A stretch of DNA of 64,000 bases from Trogon surrucura (taxonomy: Eukaryota; Chordata; Aves; Trogoniformes; Trogonidae), in NCBI GenBank assembly GCA_020746105.1, contig CM036626.1:11922001-11986000 (forward strand). The letters run 5' to 3'. A program made the position numbers and the translations under genes. The notes under the pieces are model-generated. The model saw only the letters and a list, made by a program, of their open reading frames with translations. It was not told the DNA's origin and made no database searches. This document shows positions 28,101 to 40,100 of this stretch, piece by piece (within the stretch, counting starts at the first letter, position 1; each line of letters opens with the position of its first letter).

Positions 28101-31100
28101 AGTGCTCTTGTACCCTTCTTATAATCACTGCAGTTAGCAGATGTTAGGAGTACTAAGTAATACTGTTCTTGAAGATATTCACCATTTTCTGTTGAAATTT
28201 GTGTCTTCGCACTGAATAAAAGAGGAATTCAGATTCAACTGAGTTTCAAAAGTCGTTGCCAGTGCCCAAAATGCCTGGAAGTCAGGTAGCTATTACTGGA
28301 ATAGCATCAAGAAGCAGATACAAGCACGGTTTAAGTACCACTGATGCATGTTATGAGCATGGAAGGTCTTAGGCTTGTGATGTGTGATGTGTGCTGTTCT
28401 GCACTCCCTGCCCATGTTCTCACACCAGCCAAGTTCATTCTCAGTGCAGCGGGGTGAATATTAGCATAGCTGTGGTAGGGATGTTTTAAATAAATGGAAA
28501 CTGGTGGATGCATAGCATTTTTGAGATGCCGCTCACTTACAGAAGAGCTCTGTATGCATGCAGAGACTACACTTAGGTACTCATTTAGAAGCACTCTCCT
28601 TAACTGAGATCCTGGATAGTTTGTGGGTTTAGTGTCATCGTGTGCTCTTCAGAATCATGTTTTTCTCTAAAGGCTAACAGTTAAATCAATCCTGAACCTC
28701 ATCCTACTCCACTGCAGGAAGCAAGTTATAGCAGATCTTGGCCAGTTGCTTAACAGCGTGAAGTATGATATTATTGCCTCTTACATACAGCGGTGTTTTT
28801 AGACCTATTTTCATGAGAAAAGGCTTTTCAAGCCGTAGCATATGTGTGGCTCTTAGCTTTAAACCTGTTGGTTGAAGCAGCATTTCAGATTAGTCTAACA
28901 GAGGTAGAGAGGTCTCAAGACACTAAGTTACCATGTTTCTTGTCAGCTGGGTGGAAGGGAGCAATCCCCTTAAGTGTCCCACCTGAGAAAACATCTTTTG
29001 TCAGCCCCCAGAGAAATCAGGAGGAGTGAGTGACTGCAAGTGCCTCAACTGAAGAAAAAGCATCATTTGGCAGTTTTACCTTGTTACACGCTGCAGAATC
29101 AACCAGGAGACAAGACTCTGTAGGAAAGCAGACCTCATTAGTTTCACTGCTGACTAAACTGCTTGCTTTACTGCCGTTTCTGTCATGCTTTCCGTGATTT
29201 TTACCATGGAGCCTCATTAAAGTCATGCCAGTGCCTTACCCTGGATTCCCACCAGTTTTGCCGCAAAGAACAGCTTCCACACCTCTAAAGAATATGTTGA
29301 CAAAAGTGTTTGCTTCTTTGTTCCCTCTGATTGATGGGACCTGATGAGGTGATTGTGTAAATTTTATAGTAAAGGTGAACACAGTAAATCTCCCGCAGCA
29401 GCCGAGTGGAAGCGCGGTGCCTGTGGTGAGCCTGCTGTCTGCTCAGTAAAGGTTACGGTAGCACCAAGACATTTTTCCAGGCTCCCAGTGGTACCTTATT
29501 TCAAGCCCCTGTGAAGGTAACAGGTTAAAAACAGGTCTCTTAAAATCAGTTATCTAAAAAATTGATGTTTTCTGGAAATTGGACGAAGTGGTCTCATTTC
29601 TAAGACGAGGTGGCTGGTAGGAGTTCGCTGCCTCCCCTCCACAGCCTCCGAGCTTGTGCGGGTGTGGAGCCAAAGCCCGACAAAACCATTGGAAAATCTC
29701 TGGTTGCCTCCATTAGCTTTGGGGTCAGACAAAAGTAAACTGTAAACTCTAATGGAGGGCTTGAATTATTTGAGAAGTCTAGTTTACTTTAGGTTGTTTA
29801 TAGCACTTCCCTGCTTTCCAGTGTGTTAATGGCTCTTTGGGGAGCGGGAGAGGACGGGGAGAAAGACAGTTTTTAAATCTTGTAGTAGCATATTGGACAA
29901 ATAAACATGAAATCGTGACAAAAAATGATAGTTTTGCTTATGCTTTGGATAACGTGCTTGATCTTAAAAATTCCTCCAGCGTTACGAGAGAATCTTTACC
30001 TGCAGTGCAGAGGCTGCTTTCTGAGTGTCGTTTACTCAGTTCCTGCAAATATGCCAAGACATACATTTTTTTTGTAAAGAAAACTTGGATCTTTCATAGA
30101 CCTGGCTTATAGTAAAAAAACTAGAAAGCAGAGAAATCCCCCTTTTATCCTTCTGGTTTTGGTGGAGCTGGGCTATGTGTAATGTATATTATTTGTCAGT
30201 GGAAAATATACATAACATTCAAGGAAAGAATTTAAAAGGATGTATATGAAAAGATTTCCTTTCATTTTATGAAATTGGTCTAGCTCTGTGAATTATTATC
30301 GCAGTGCAGGCTTTGAGTTCTCCTCATTATTCTCAGAGGACATACTTAAGAAGAAAAATGGTGCATCCCAGGAGCTTTGCTGTAGTTAAACAAATTCTGG
30401 AAAACAAAAATACGTTTTAACTCATGGCAGCAAACTGTAATTACCTGGGGGAATCATCTGACTCCATGATAAATGCCCTTTCTTGGACAGTAGTAATTCT
30501 TGACTGTAACACAGCAGTTATATAAAAAATGAGAGAAAGCACTGATGAGTAAAGAAAACAAAATGTTAGAGGTCAAAAAGTGTGGGTCTAAAGATAGAAC
30601 TGTGCAAATGCAAGCTCAATTAACCCTCACGCTGGAGATTAAAGCAAAGGGCTCTTTCATCAAATGAATGAGAAGATAACAAGAAGAGAAGAAGTAGGCT
30701 GTTATTCAAAGAGAGTGGAAACAGAGGTTAAAGATAATGAAGACATATTCTCAAACTGGATGAATAGAGCCTTAGTTTCCAATAATGATGTTGCTGAATA
30801 GGCGACAAGGGCAAGAATGAAATTACGAGACTGGAAATTACCATTGTGAGGCTAATGCCAACCTGAAGGGCTTCCTGTGTTCAAGGTGATGGGAAGGGAG
30901 ACACAGGAGCATGGAGTAAATTATCTTCGTCTCTGAAAAAAAGTGCCATGTGAATTGGCTGTGGGAACAGTACTGAGGCTGCACAGTAAGGTCAGAGGTA
31001 GCAGCAGAGCTTGCAAAATGGTTTGTACTTTCAAAGTTCAAATAAAGAATGAGGTAACACTTCAGGCACCCTCAGTGAGGAAATCTCTCCAGCTTCCCTG

Positions 31101-34100
31101 GCAGAGATGCACTTGTCATGTGAGGAGGACAAACAGGGCAAAGGCAGAATTTCTAACAAAACTCATAAGTTGTATAAAGTCCTGCGTGTTCTCTTCGTGA
31201 GTGACAGACATGACCGCTGTCTGAGGAGCTCTGGAGGGATTAATGAACCTGCATTGCCTCCAGACCTAAAGCAATAAGGTGGTAAAGACCATTAAACTAA
31301 AAGTAGACACGGAAACTCAGGTCAGGTCCTTTTGAGGTGTGAGGAGGCTTTGAATTCCCGTCGTTAGATCTGTCTTGGTTCTGGAGGTGTGATGTTGAAT
31401 GTCACAGACTAAATGTACTTTTTTTTCTTTTTTTTTTTTAATTGCCAGGTAGTGTACATCACTGCCACATTCCCATTCATCATGCTTCTTGTTCTGCTCA
31501 TCCGTGGTGTGACCCTTCCTGGAGCTGCAGAAGGCATCAAGTTTTATCTTTATCCCGATATCTCACGGTTAGCTGACCCACAGGTACAGAACCAGGAGTC
31601 GGGCACGGGACAATTTCCTATGCAAAGGGGAATGGTGGAGGGTGACGGTGGTGATGTAATGGTAATAGTGTTTTTCTTTCCATGGTCTTTAGAGGTCCAA
31701 ATATAGCATGAACATTAATGCTGGGTTATATTTTCCAGAGATCTGCTTGAGAAGGTCACTGTTATATGTGTTAATGCGTCTTTCCATGTGTATGTATGTG
31801 TGTGTATGCGTGCGTATTTTTTTTTTTGTGTCAAAGGACTCTGAGGCTGTAGACTCTGTCCCGTTATACAATCTCAGCTTTCTTGTTGGTAAGGTAAGGG
31901 AGATGCATTTTTTTTAATGAGGATAGTCTTTAGTTTCAAAGGAGAGACACGTGAGCTTCACAGATGGAACAGCAAGCGGCAACTGTGAGTACCAGTGTCA
32001 CATAGTTCCCACTGCTCAATAGGAGGAAATTGGGAAAGAAGTGAATTAAATAATAGACAAATGGAAACCAATGCAAAGGTGGTGAAAAATGCTTTCTGAG
32101 GCACAGGAACTACTGTTTGCTTGGTCCTGGCAGGTGGAGCTAGGCTTACTCTTTCTGCGTAGGCTGTGATTATATAGATTCCTGTCTGTGCTCACACAGT
32201 GCAAATATGTGGCGCTTCAGCAGAGCAGCATCGTTTCAGTCAATAGTGATCACATGCAAAAATGCAAAAAAAATTCATTGTGCCCCCCCGAAAGAAAACA
32301 AGGGATCTTTGGAAATAACAAAATGTTGGTCAAGTGAGAGCGAGTAACATCTGTCTTTGTTATTTCTTTCTAATGAGTATTTGGTTAAAATAGAACTTCA
32401 ATGATAGCTCAATAACTGAGGTAGGAAAAGTGTAATTGAAAGAAACATTGTGCAAATTTGGTTCATTCTCTAGTCTAGACCTCTTTATACAAGACACAGT
32501 CTTCACAGAGGACATTATATTTTATGAATGAATCTTCTTTTATGAGACTCTATCATTTTTATGATCTACTATTAGTCCTAAGCCCAGAGCATCAGCCAAT
32601 AATGTAGAAGAGATTCATGAGAGCTGGCAGGCCCCTTCCCACGCTCTAGCAAATGCATCATCTCCAAGGAGACACCAGTCAGCAAGGTGCTGGAAAGCGA
32701 CTGTGGGAGGGAGGAGGTAATGGTCTACAGTCTTAATTCTCACCTACTCAGACTCTTTGGTGTTTTCTACTGGTGTTAGCAGACGTGCATTAGCAGAATG
32801 AAGTGAACAGATGGCATTCGGTGGATGCACTTTGATAGCTTGCTATGTATTTACTAACTGAGAAGTTGATAGTGTGCTGTTATTTCACTCTGTATATGTT
32901 TCTTTTATTGTAATCAAGAGTAAGAATCATGAGACCGAAATCAGATACGTATCTTATAAAGTACATTGTATTTTGCTTGTTTTTACCCCCACCCCTGTGG
33001 CTTTTTATCTTGCATTTGAACAGATACAAAAACAACCAGAAAGCTAGAAAAATAAACAAACCAAATGCACAGACCTGTTTCTCAAGCTTCTCACATCCTC
33101 AGTTTAGTGACTCTTGTCAGCTGATTCTAACTGCAATGAGTTAAAACAGAAATGAGCAATGTTATAAATACTTCTGCGTTTCCTATTGCACTGAAACACG
33201 TTTATTGCTGCGCCAACAGGAAGGATCAGCTGAATGACTAAGACACTAGAAATACTGAGTATCTCTGGGGAGGGGATGCGGAGGAACTGTTATAGAGATG
33301 ATGTTCTTGTGGGCTCTGGTGCTAACGATTTTCTTTTCCTTATAAAACCAAACTTGCAAATGTGATGTTCTCTTTCCCTCTCTCCCTGATCCTTTAGCTA
33401 TCACCCTCAATGGAAACAATTACTGTGTTGATTTTGCATAGTTTGAACTGTGTGTTGGTGTTGAGCGTTGCAGTGCAACGATGCCGGTAATAACGGTCTT
33501 CCCGTCTTTCCCTTTAGGTCTGGATAGATGCAGGGACACAAATCTTCTTCTCATATGCAATCTGCTTAGGAGCAATGACTTCCCTGGGGAGCTACAACAA
33601 GTACAAATACAACTGCTATAGGCAAGTTTCCATCCAAGGGGGTTTAGTGTTTTAGCTAAATGATGTAAATAAAGTAGGGACACTGGGTTAATTTTTTTTT
33701 AATTAACTTGCTCCATGACATATGTGTGACTTAGGGACTGTTTGCTGCTGGGATGCCTGAACAGTGGTACCAGTTTTGTGTCTGGCTTCGCAATTTTTTC
33801 CGTCCTGGGCTTCATGGCACAAGAGCAAGGGGTGAACATTGCTGATGTGGCAGAGTCAGGTACGATGGTGTTGGTGGCAGTGGTGGTGGGCACTGCCGCC
33901 TAGCGTGTGAGCAAAGTTCTGCAGACTCAATCAGCTAACATCTAAGCAATAAAAATGGACAAGGTTTCCCATAATCTCCAGAAAAATAAGCACATTGTTG
34001 ATTTGGGTTTTCATCTAGGGCAGCGAGGGCTAGCCGGGGTTGTATTGTTTACTCTGTCTTGGTTAACAGGGCAGCCAACACATTTCCTAGAGTGTGCTAA

Positions 34101-37100
34101 TCCATTTGAGTTGAGATTAGAGTTAAGATAACCACACCATTATCTAGGGTCCAGAATGTCATTGAATCAAGATTTTATTCCATCCTTCTTTTCAGACTAC
34201 CTTTATTTTCATTCAGATGTAAGTAGCTAGTGTTTCTGGGTTTATCATAGCTTAGTTTTCCTTGCTCATGGCAGAGTGCTGCACAGGCAATATCACATTG
34301 ACCTTTTGAGGGGACATACAAGCATACACTCCCAAGTCTCACTGAAAGGCAAGAGAAGTTGGTGAACTCCTTCTCCTGGGATCTGTGGACCATTTCATCC
34401 ACAGGAACCGTAGTTGTTGTAATTCTGCTTTTGTCCTTTGTAGCTTCAGAGTGAGGTTGATAGAACTGAGAGAAGTCCAGTCTGAAGCTGGATGTACACT
34501 TAAATTCCTCCCTTACTTCAGAAGTGTTCTTCGCATTAGCATTCAGCTACGTACTTGCAGCTGACGAAGGCTAAATCCTCCTAGCCATGTGAATGTAAAT
34601 CAGGCAAAATAGATGACATCTTTTTCCTCTGTGCTCGTCTTGTCCATGAGGGTAGGTGTTTTCACACAGAACGAACAGATTAGATGGGAATTACCATTCA
34701 AAAATACCGAGTCAGGCCTTGACACCCATGAGGCTTAAAGCTAATCAGATCCAAGTAATAACAGTGTCACCTGAGTGCACGGTTTATAATTTCTTTCTGA
34801 TTTTTTGGGACAATTTTAATTCACTTGCATAGTATTTGAAAGCTTTCCTCTGCAAACTTGCTCTTAAAAAGAAAAAGTCAATATATTGTCTGATCACATG
34901 GCTCTGGAATTCAAGGCTTTGAGAAAAATATCTCACTTCACAAAGGGCTAATCAAAAACTAATGGCATTGATGCACCGCTGGATTCTTGGGTGGCTGCAA
35001 TTGGCATAGCTCTTGCAAGTGCAATTAGTTAATGATCTGGGCCATAATGCTTATTTTGATCAGAGGTTGATTGCTGCATTTGAAAACAGGAAGCAAGGGA
35101 ATAATCCTATTGAATGAATCATAAATATCCCCCTTTTTTAATCTGTAGATGGATCAATTCCAAGAGTAGCATTTTCGAGTATTTCCACAGTAGGTTTTTA
35201 TCTGGTCAACACTTATTCTAGTTTTTATTAAATCTCTGATAAACAAGCAGTTATATTCCTGTTGACATTTTTAAAATTAAAAATTTTATAGTGACACTAG
35301 GTTGTTAAGTAATGTTTAAATACAAATTCACTAACAGACTTAGTGTTTATGTAGCATTTTCTCATCAACAGCTCAAAAAGCATTTTTTTAGAGGAATTCT
35401 ATAGCTTATTTTAGGGATAGCGAGGGCACTGATTAGCTTCTGAACTTGGCTTTCAGTTTCTTGCTTATTTTCTTTTCGATTCCTTGAGGTTTTCTACTTT
35501 ATTTAAACTCAGCCCTAGCCACTAATGGCCAGAGACTGCAATCCTCTCAGTCTTCAGTGGGCTGCCCATCATCACTGGCTGGGCTGAATCCTAAGGGACA
35601 TTTTTACGTGGTCCCCCTGGGATGAGTGTCCCAGGAGCCGCGCGCAAAGCTCTTGCTGCCGCCCTGCTCCTGGCTTCTCAGCACAGAGGGATTTGGCAGG
35701 CACTTCAGCCTCTTTTTTCAGCCTTACCTTTTTTTGGTTTCTTACAAGACAAGATCAGAACCTCTCCTCTGGGTCAGGAGGAAGGGGAGCATGGCCATAG
35801 CACCAGGGAGAGGACGTTGTCCATGGGGCCAAGAGCTCCTCCTCTCCCATCTCTGCCCAGCGAGTTAAATCTCTCCTGCTTTATACTTGACACCATTTGT
35901 TTCATTGTTTGCCCTCCTGCAAGCAGGGAAACATCAATAAATTTGCCGACAGCAGAATCCCATGGCCACGTTTTTCACCTGTGCCAAATTCAGCCTTGGT
36001 GCAGTGTGCCCAGGACACACTTGTCCGCGAGGGGTGGCTCCTGCTGAAAGCACTGGTTGCTGCTGCTGGCATTCACTGGCTTTAAAAGGTTTACACGTCA
36101 GTTAAATCTTACCTGTGACTTCTCAGTGAAAACTTGATTTTTTAGTAAATAGTGCTTCATTTTTTTTTTCAGAAATCCTTTTAAAGGGAAGGCAGTGGAG
36201 GCCATAGTGAGTCCTGTCTAATCTGTGCTGTGTCACTGGCTGGAAGAAATACTTTACTGTCTGTGCAGTTCATAGCGGTATTAAAACAGCACAAGATTTA
36301 CAATTCTTTTTTAGATCCCGTTTGCAAACAAATTCAGATTAAGCAGGCCTGACTATCATGCCTTGGGCTTCCTAATGCCTTTCTGGTCTCTGCCTCCGCA
36401 GTGCTCTCTGGCCGTGCCACAGCACTTCACCAGCAACCGGCCAGCGAGTGAGCTGGGATTGTGGCAATCCTAATTAGCTCTTAATAGCAGCCACAAATCC
36501 TTCACCTTTGCAAAACACCCTTCAGAGCAAGAGAGTTTCAAATTAAATACAATTTTTAGGTATATTCCGTTGAGGGGATGCCAGGAACATTTTCTTTCAC
36601 ATGGGCTTTTTGTATTTCCACATTTAGTTTCAAAGGAAAATCGGAGCTAGCGCAGGGCTTAGAGTGCTTGATATTACATGGTATCACAGTGCAAGGGCAG
36701 TTTCACTGACCAAAGCGTACAGAATTGCAGCAAGTTTTGAGGAGAGCAGTTTTACATCTGTCTCATCAATTGCACAGATCAGCTGCAAATGCCATCTGCT
36801 AGCAGTTCTCCCTCAGGGAGGATCTACTATATCCACTGAATTAGGGGGGAAAAAAGCAAAGCCCCCTCAAATTTGAGGCATTCACCAATTTTTTGGTATC
36901 TTCTGTCGTATAAAATCTTAGTTGTGTTTTATTCTAAATAAAATTAGTTGCTCGATTGTTGGCTAATTTGTATTTATTTCTGTTCAGATATTTTCAGTGA
37001 CCTAAAGTTTTCTTGAGTTTGAAAACAAAGTCATCTTTTTTTAACTTCTTTCTCTTGCTTCTTTTTCCATCTTTCTTGTTGGAAAGGAAAAAGTGGGAGG

Positions 37101-40100
37101 TAGGAAGAGCAGTGTTAGAGTTTTTTCTGTCCAGATCAGAGATAAGATTTCCATCCCCGCACTGCATCAGCTGTAAAAAAAATCCCTTTCCCATTGAAAA
37201 TTATTTGAATCCACTTCAAAATCCTGGGAAATGCCGGTTTTCAAGGCTCCTTAAAGCAAATAGGCAGGCGAGCCAGGCATTCCTGGTTTTAATCTGAATT
37301 AAAACTGCCCTCAGAATTTTTTTGTCGGCCTCGCCGGATTTCTGCGGCCCCTCTGAGAGCCTGTCCTAAATGCCAGATTGCTGGTGTTCCTGTCTCCCAC
37401 TTGGAGAGGGCTCTTTCAACAAAAGCTCTCATAAGCAGTAGCTGATAGTACCTGCCTCCAGGTGAGGGTGCCTCTGGAGATCAGCACGCAAGAGCGCCGC
37501 ACGTAAGCTCAGAGCGTGGGTACGAGTGAGATGCCCTCTGGTCCGCAGCGCAGGCGAGACCCAGCCTAGCGACGAGCACCCGCACACACGGCTTCAGTTC
37601 CCAGAGCAGAGGAGCCGGGCGCTTCGTGCCAGCCCCACTGGCGCTGCCAGACCGTTGCAATCCCTTCTGCAGTGGGGGCTGACGTTGGTTGTATTTAGCA
37701 TCGCCATGGCAGGTCCGCGCAGGCTGGCCGGATATGGGCAGTGGATGTGACAGCACGGGGAAGTGATTTTACACAGAGCAATTTCTACACACCAGCAGTT
37801 CCTAACAGCAGGAGGCATTTTTTTTCAGGGACCACAACTGATATAACTAGAGTAGCCCAATCAGTGCAGTGGTGAGGGTTTGCAGAAGGGAAGGAGCAGG
37901 CTCCTAGAGTGCAAACTCCCCTCTAGAAAAGCCATGCTGGGTTTGGAGGGGGTAGTTGCATTAGTGAAGATCCTGGGCAATGTTTGGAGCAGAGACCCCT
38001 TCCCTGCATGCAAAAGAGTTTCATCATCATCTTCATTGTGACCATGTGGGCTAGCAGTGGGATTCTGCCATTCCCCTGGGTCACCCCTTTTCCCCCCGGC
38101 CCCCAATACTGTCCTCTGTCCAAGCGGGGCAGGTGTAGGACCACCTCCATTATTGGCATGTTTGAGACAGATGTTAAAACTGGTGATCTGTTAGCAATGG
38201 CCTCGGGGGTTTGCCTGTGGTTTCTGCTGTAGTCATGCGTGCTTCGATTTCAGATAAAAGAGCCAAACTGTTTCACTTCTGGTATTTCCAGCCGCGTTTG
38301 GATTTATCTGAACGGAACCAGGCATTCCTGCATTTGAGTGTGGCTACCCTTACCAAAGCGCTGGTACTTACTATTTCTCTTCCCTTCCCTTCCCCCTTTC
38401 CTATTTTCTCTTTCTCTAGGTCCAGGCCTGGCCTTCATTGCCTACCCAAAAGCTGTGTCCATGATGCCGCTGCCCACCTTTTGGGCAATCCTTTTTTTTA
38501 TTATGCTTCTGTTGCTTGGACTGGATAGCCAGGTTAGTATGATGGGTAAGAGATATGTGGCTTATCGTATCCACACTGCTGACTGAGAAAAGCTGGTTTG
38601 ACAGACATGAGTTAAAAAGAGAATACCTCCAATGCTGCTTAAGAGGAATTCATCAGGACTGCTTTTTCATGCAGGGGCTGCATTTGATGAATCTGTGACT
38701 GTCAGTTCATAGTATGATATTTTTCATAAAGTCTTTGTCATCAGTAGTAAATGGGGTCCACACAACTAGGGCAGTGCTCCCTAACCTAAATATCAGTCCC
38801 AGTCTGACAGCAAAATACCACCATTTTGGTCATGATACAGTATTTTCCTGCTTTGGAGAAGAGCTTCATCATTTTAAACTGTAGAAGACTACAGCAGCCT
38901 GTTCCACAGAGTACGTTGTGCCATTGTCATCACCTGCAGCGCGTATACACCATCATTAAAACACTTTGTAAAACACTTTGTAAGAATTGCTAACTACTAG
39001 TACAGGCTTTGATAGTTGTCAAGTGCCAAGAAAGAATAACAAAACCATTGTGAGGCACAAAATGTTCTGTATGGTGTAATCAGGGTAGCTTCTTGGACAG
39101 TCATAGCAGCCTTTCTCGGTGGTCTTAGGCTTGGAGCTGCTGTGCAGTGTGGGATCCTGCTGACTTTCGTATTCAGTACCTCCAAACAGCCCAGAAAGCA
39201 TCTCAGGTTCCAGCTGTACTAATTTTGTAGCACACACTGCTATTAATTAGTGAGCATAAAAAAAATCAAGAAGTTCAGTCCAAGAAGCTGGGCTATTTTG
39301 CCCAGCGGTTGTTTATAGGAATGTTAGACTAAATACCTCAAAAGACCCTGTAAATAATTTCTAGATAGTCTGCTTAGAAGGAAACATAGGTGACCAGAGA
39401 TTATGCAGTAACTACAAATTCAAAATTGCCAAAGTTTTCAGGGCAACAGGCAGCTTTCTGCACTCAGATGAAAAGTCGCTAAGATTATAAAACCCCAGTT
39501 GGTAAGGTTGAAATATTTGTTCAGGCTAAATGCTCTGTCATGTGAGGAGAGATCTGTAAACAGATTTTTACCCAGTTGTTGTGTACTTTTTTCTCTTACA
39601 TTTTTGATATTCCATTTGCCGTAAATTGCTCTTCACAGCTTAATCTTTGAACTCTAGTGAGCAACTTTCAGTCATTCCAAAGTAAATATAAAAGTGCCCG
39701 ATGCCGTGGTTCAACAACCCTATGCTTATGCAAATTGGAAGCCATCTAGTAATTTTAAAAAACTCCTTACTGCATAGAATGATTAAAACTAATTGGAGCG
39801 CTTAATTTCTCTCCTCCACCCCTCTGTTTTTTTGGAGTGCAGTCAAGCAGGTTTCTGGAATGCTGGAGCAGTTTCAGATCAAATCAGCTCAAAGGAAAGG
39901 GTTGCATTTAAAACGAAAACCAGTTTTACAGAAGTCAAAGTAAGAAGACAGGAGGCAGCAAAATCTGGTGGAGTGCTTGCAGGATGGTCTGTATTTCCAA
40001 AACAGAGCTTCAGCTCCTGCTCAAAGAGGGTAGAGTTGTTACAGGGCACTTCTGGGCACAGTAAAAGCAATTTGGATACTGGGTAGGAAAGGGTAGCTTT

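Noticed and set aside
35622-36047. 141-codon frame in an SLC6A6 intron
   Set aside because: No recognisable domain, no splice sites that would join it to SLC6A6 in frame, and an overlapping alternative frame of 80 codons.
39280-39360. CR1-like phrase (gttagactaaatacctc...agaccctgtaa)
   Set aside because: Only a short, poor match to the CR1 3' tail; the rest of the element and the terminal repeat are missing. Could be a very old copy but not supportable.
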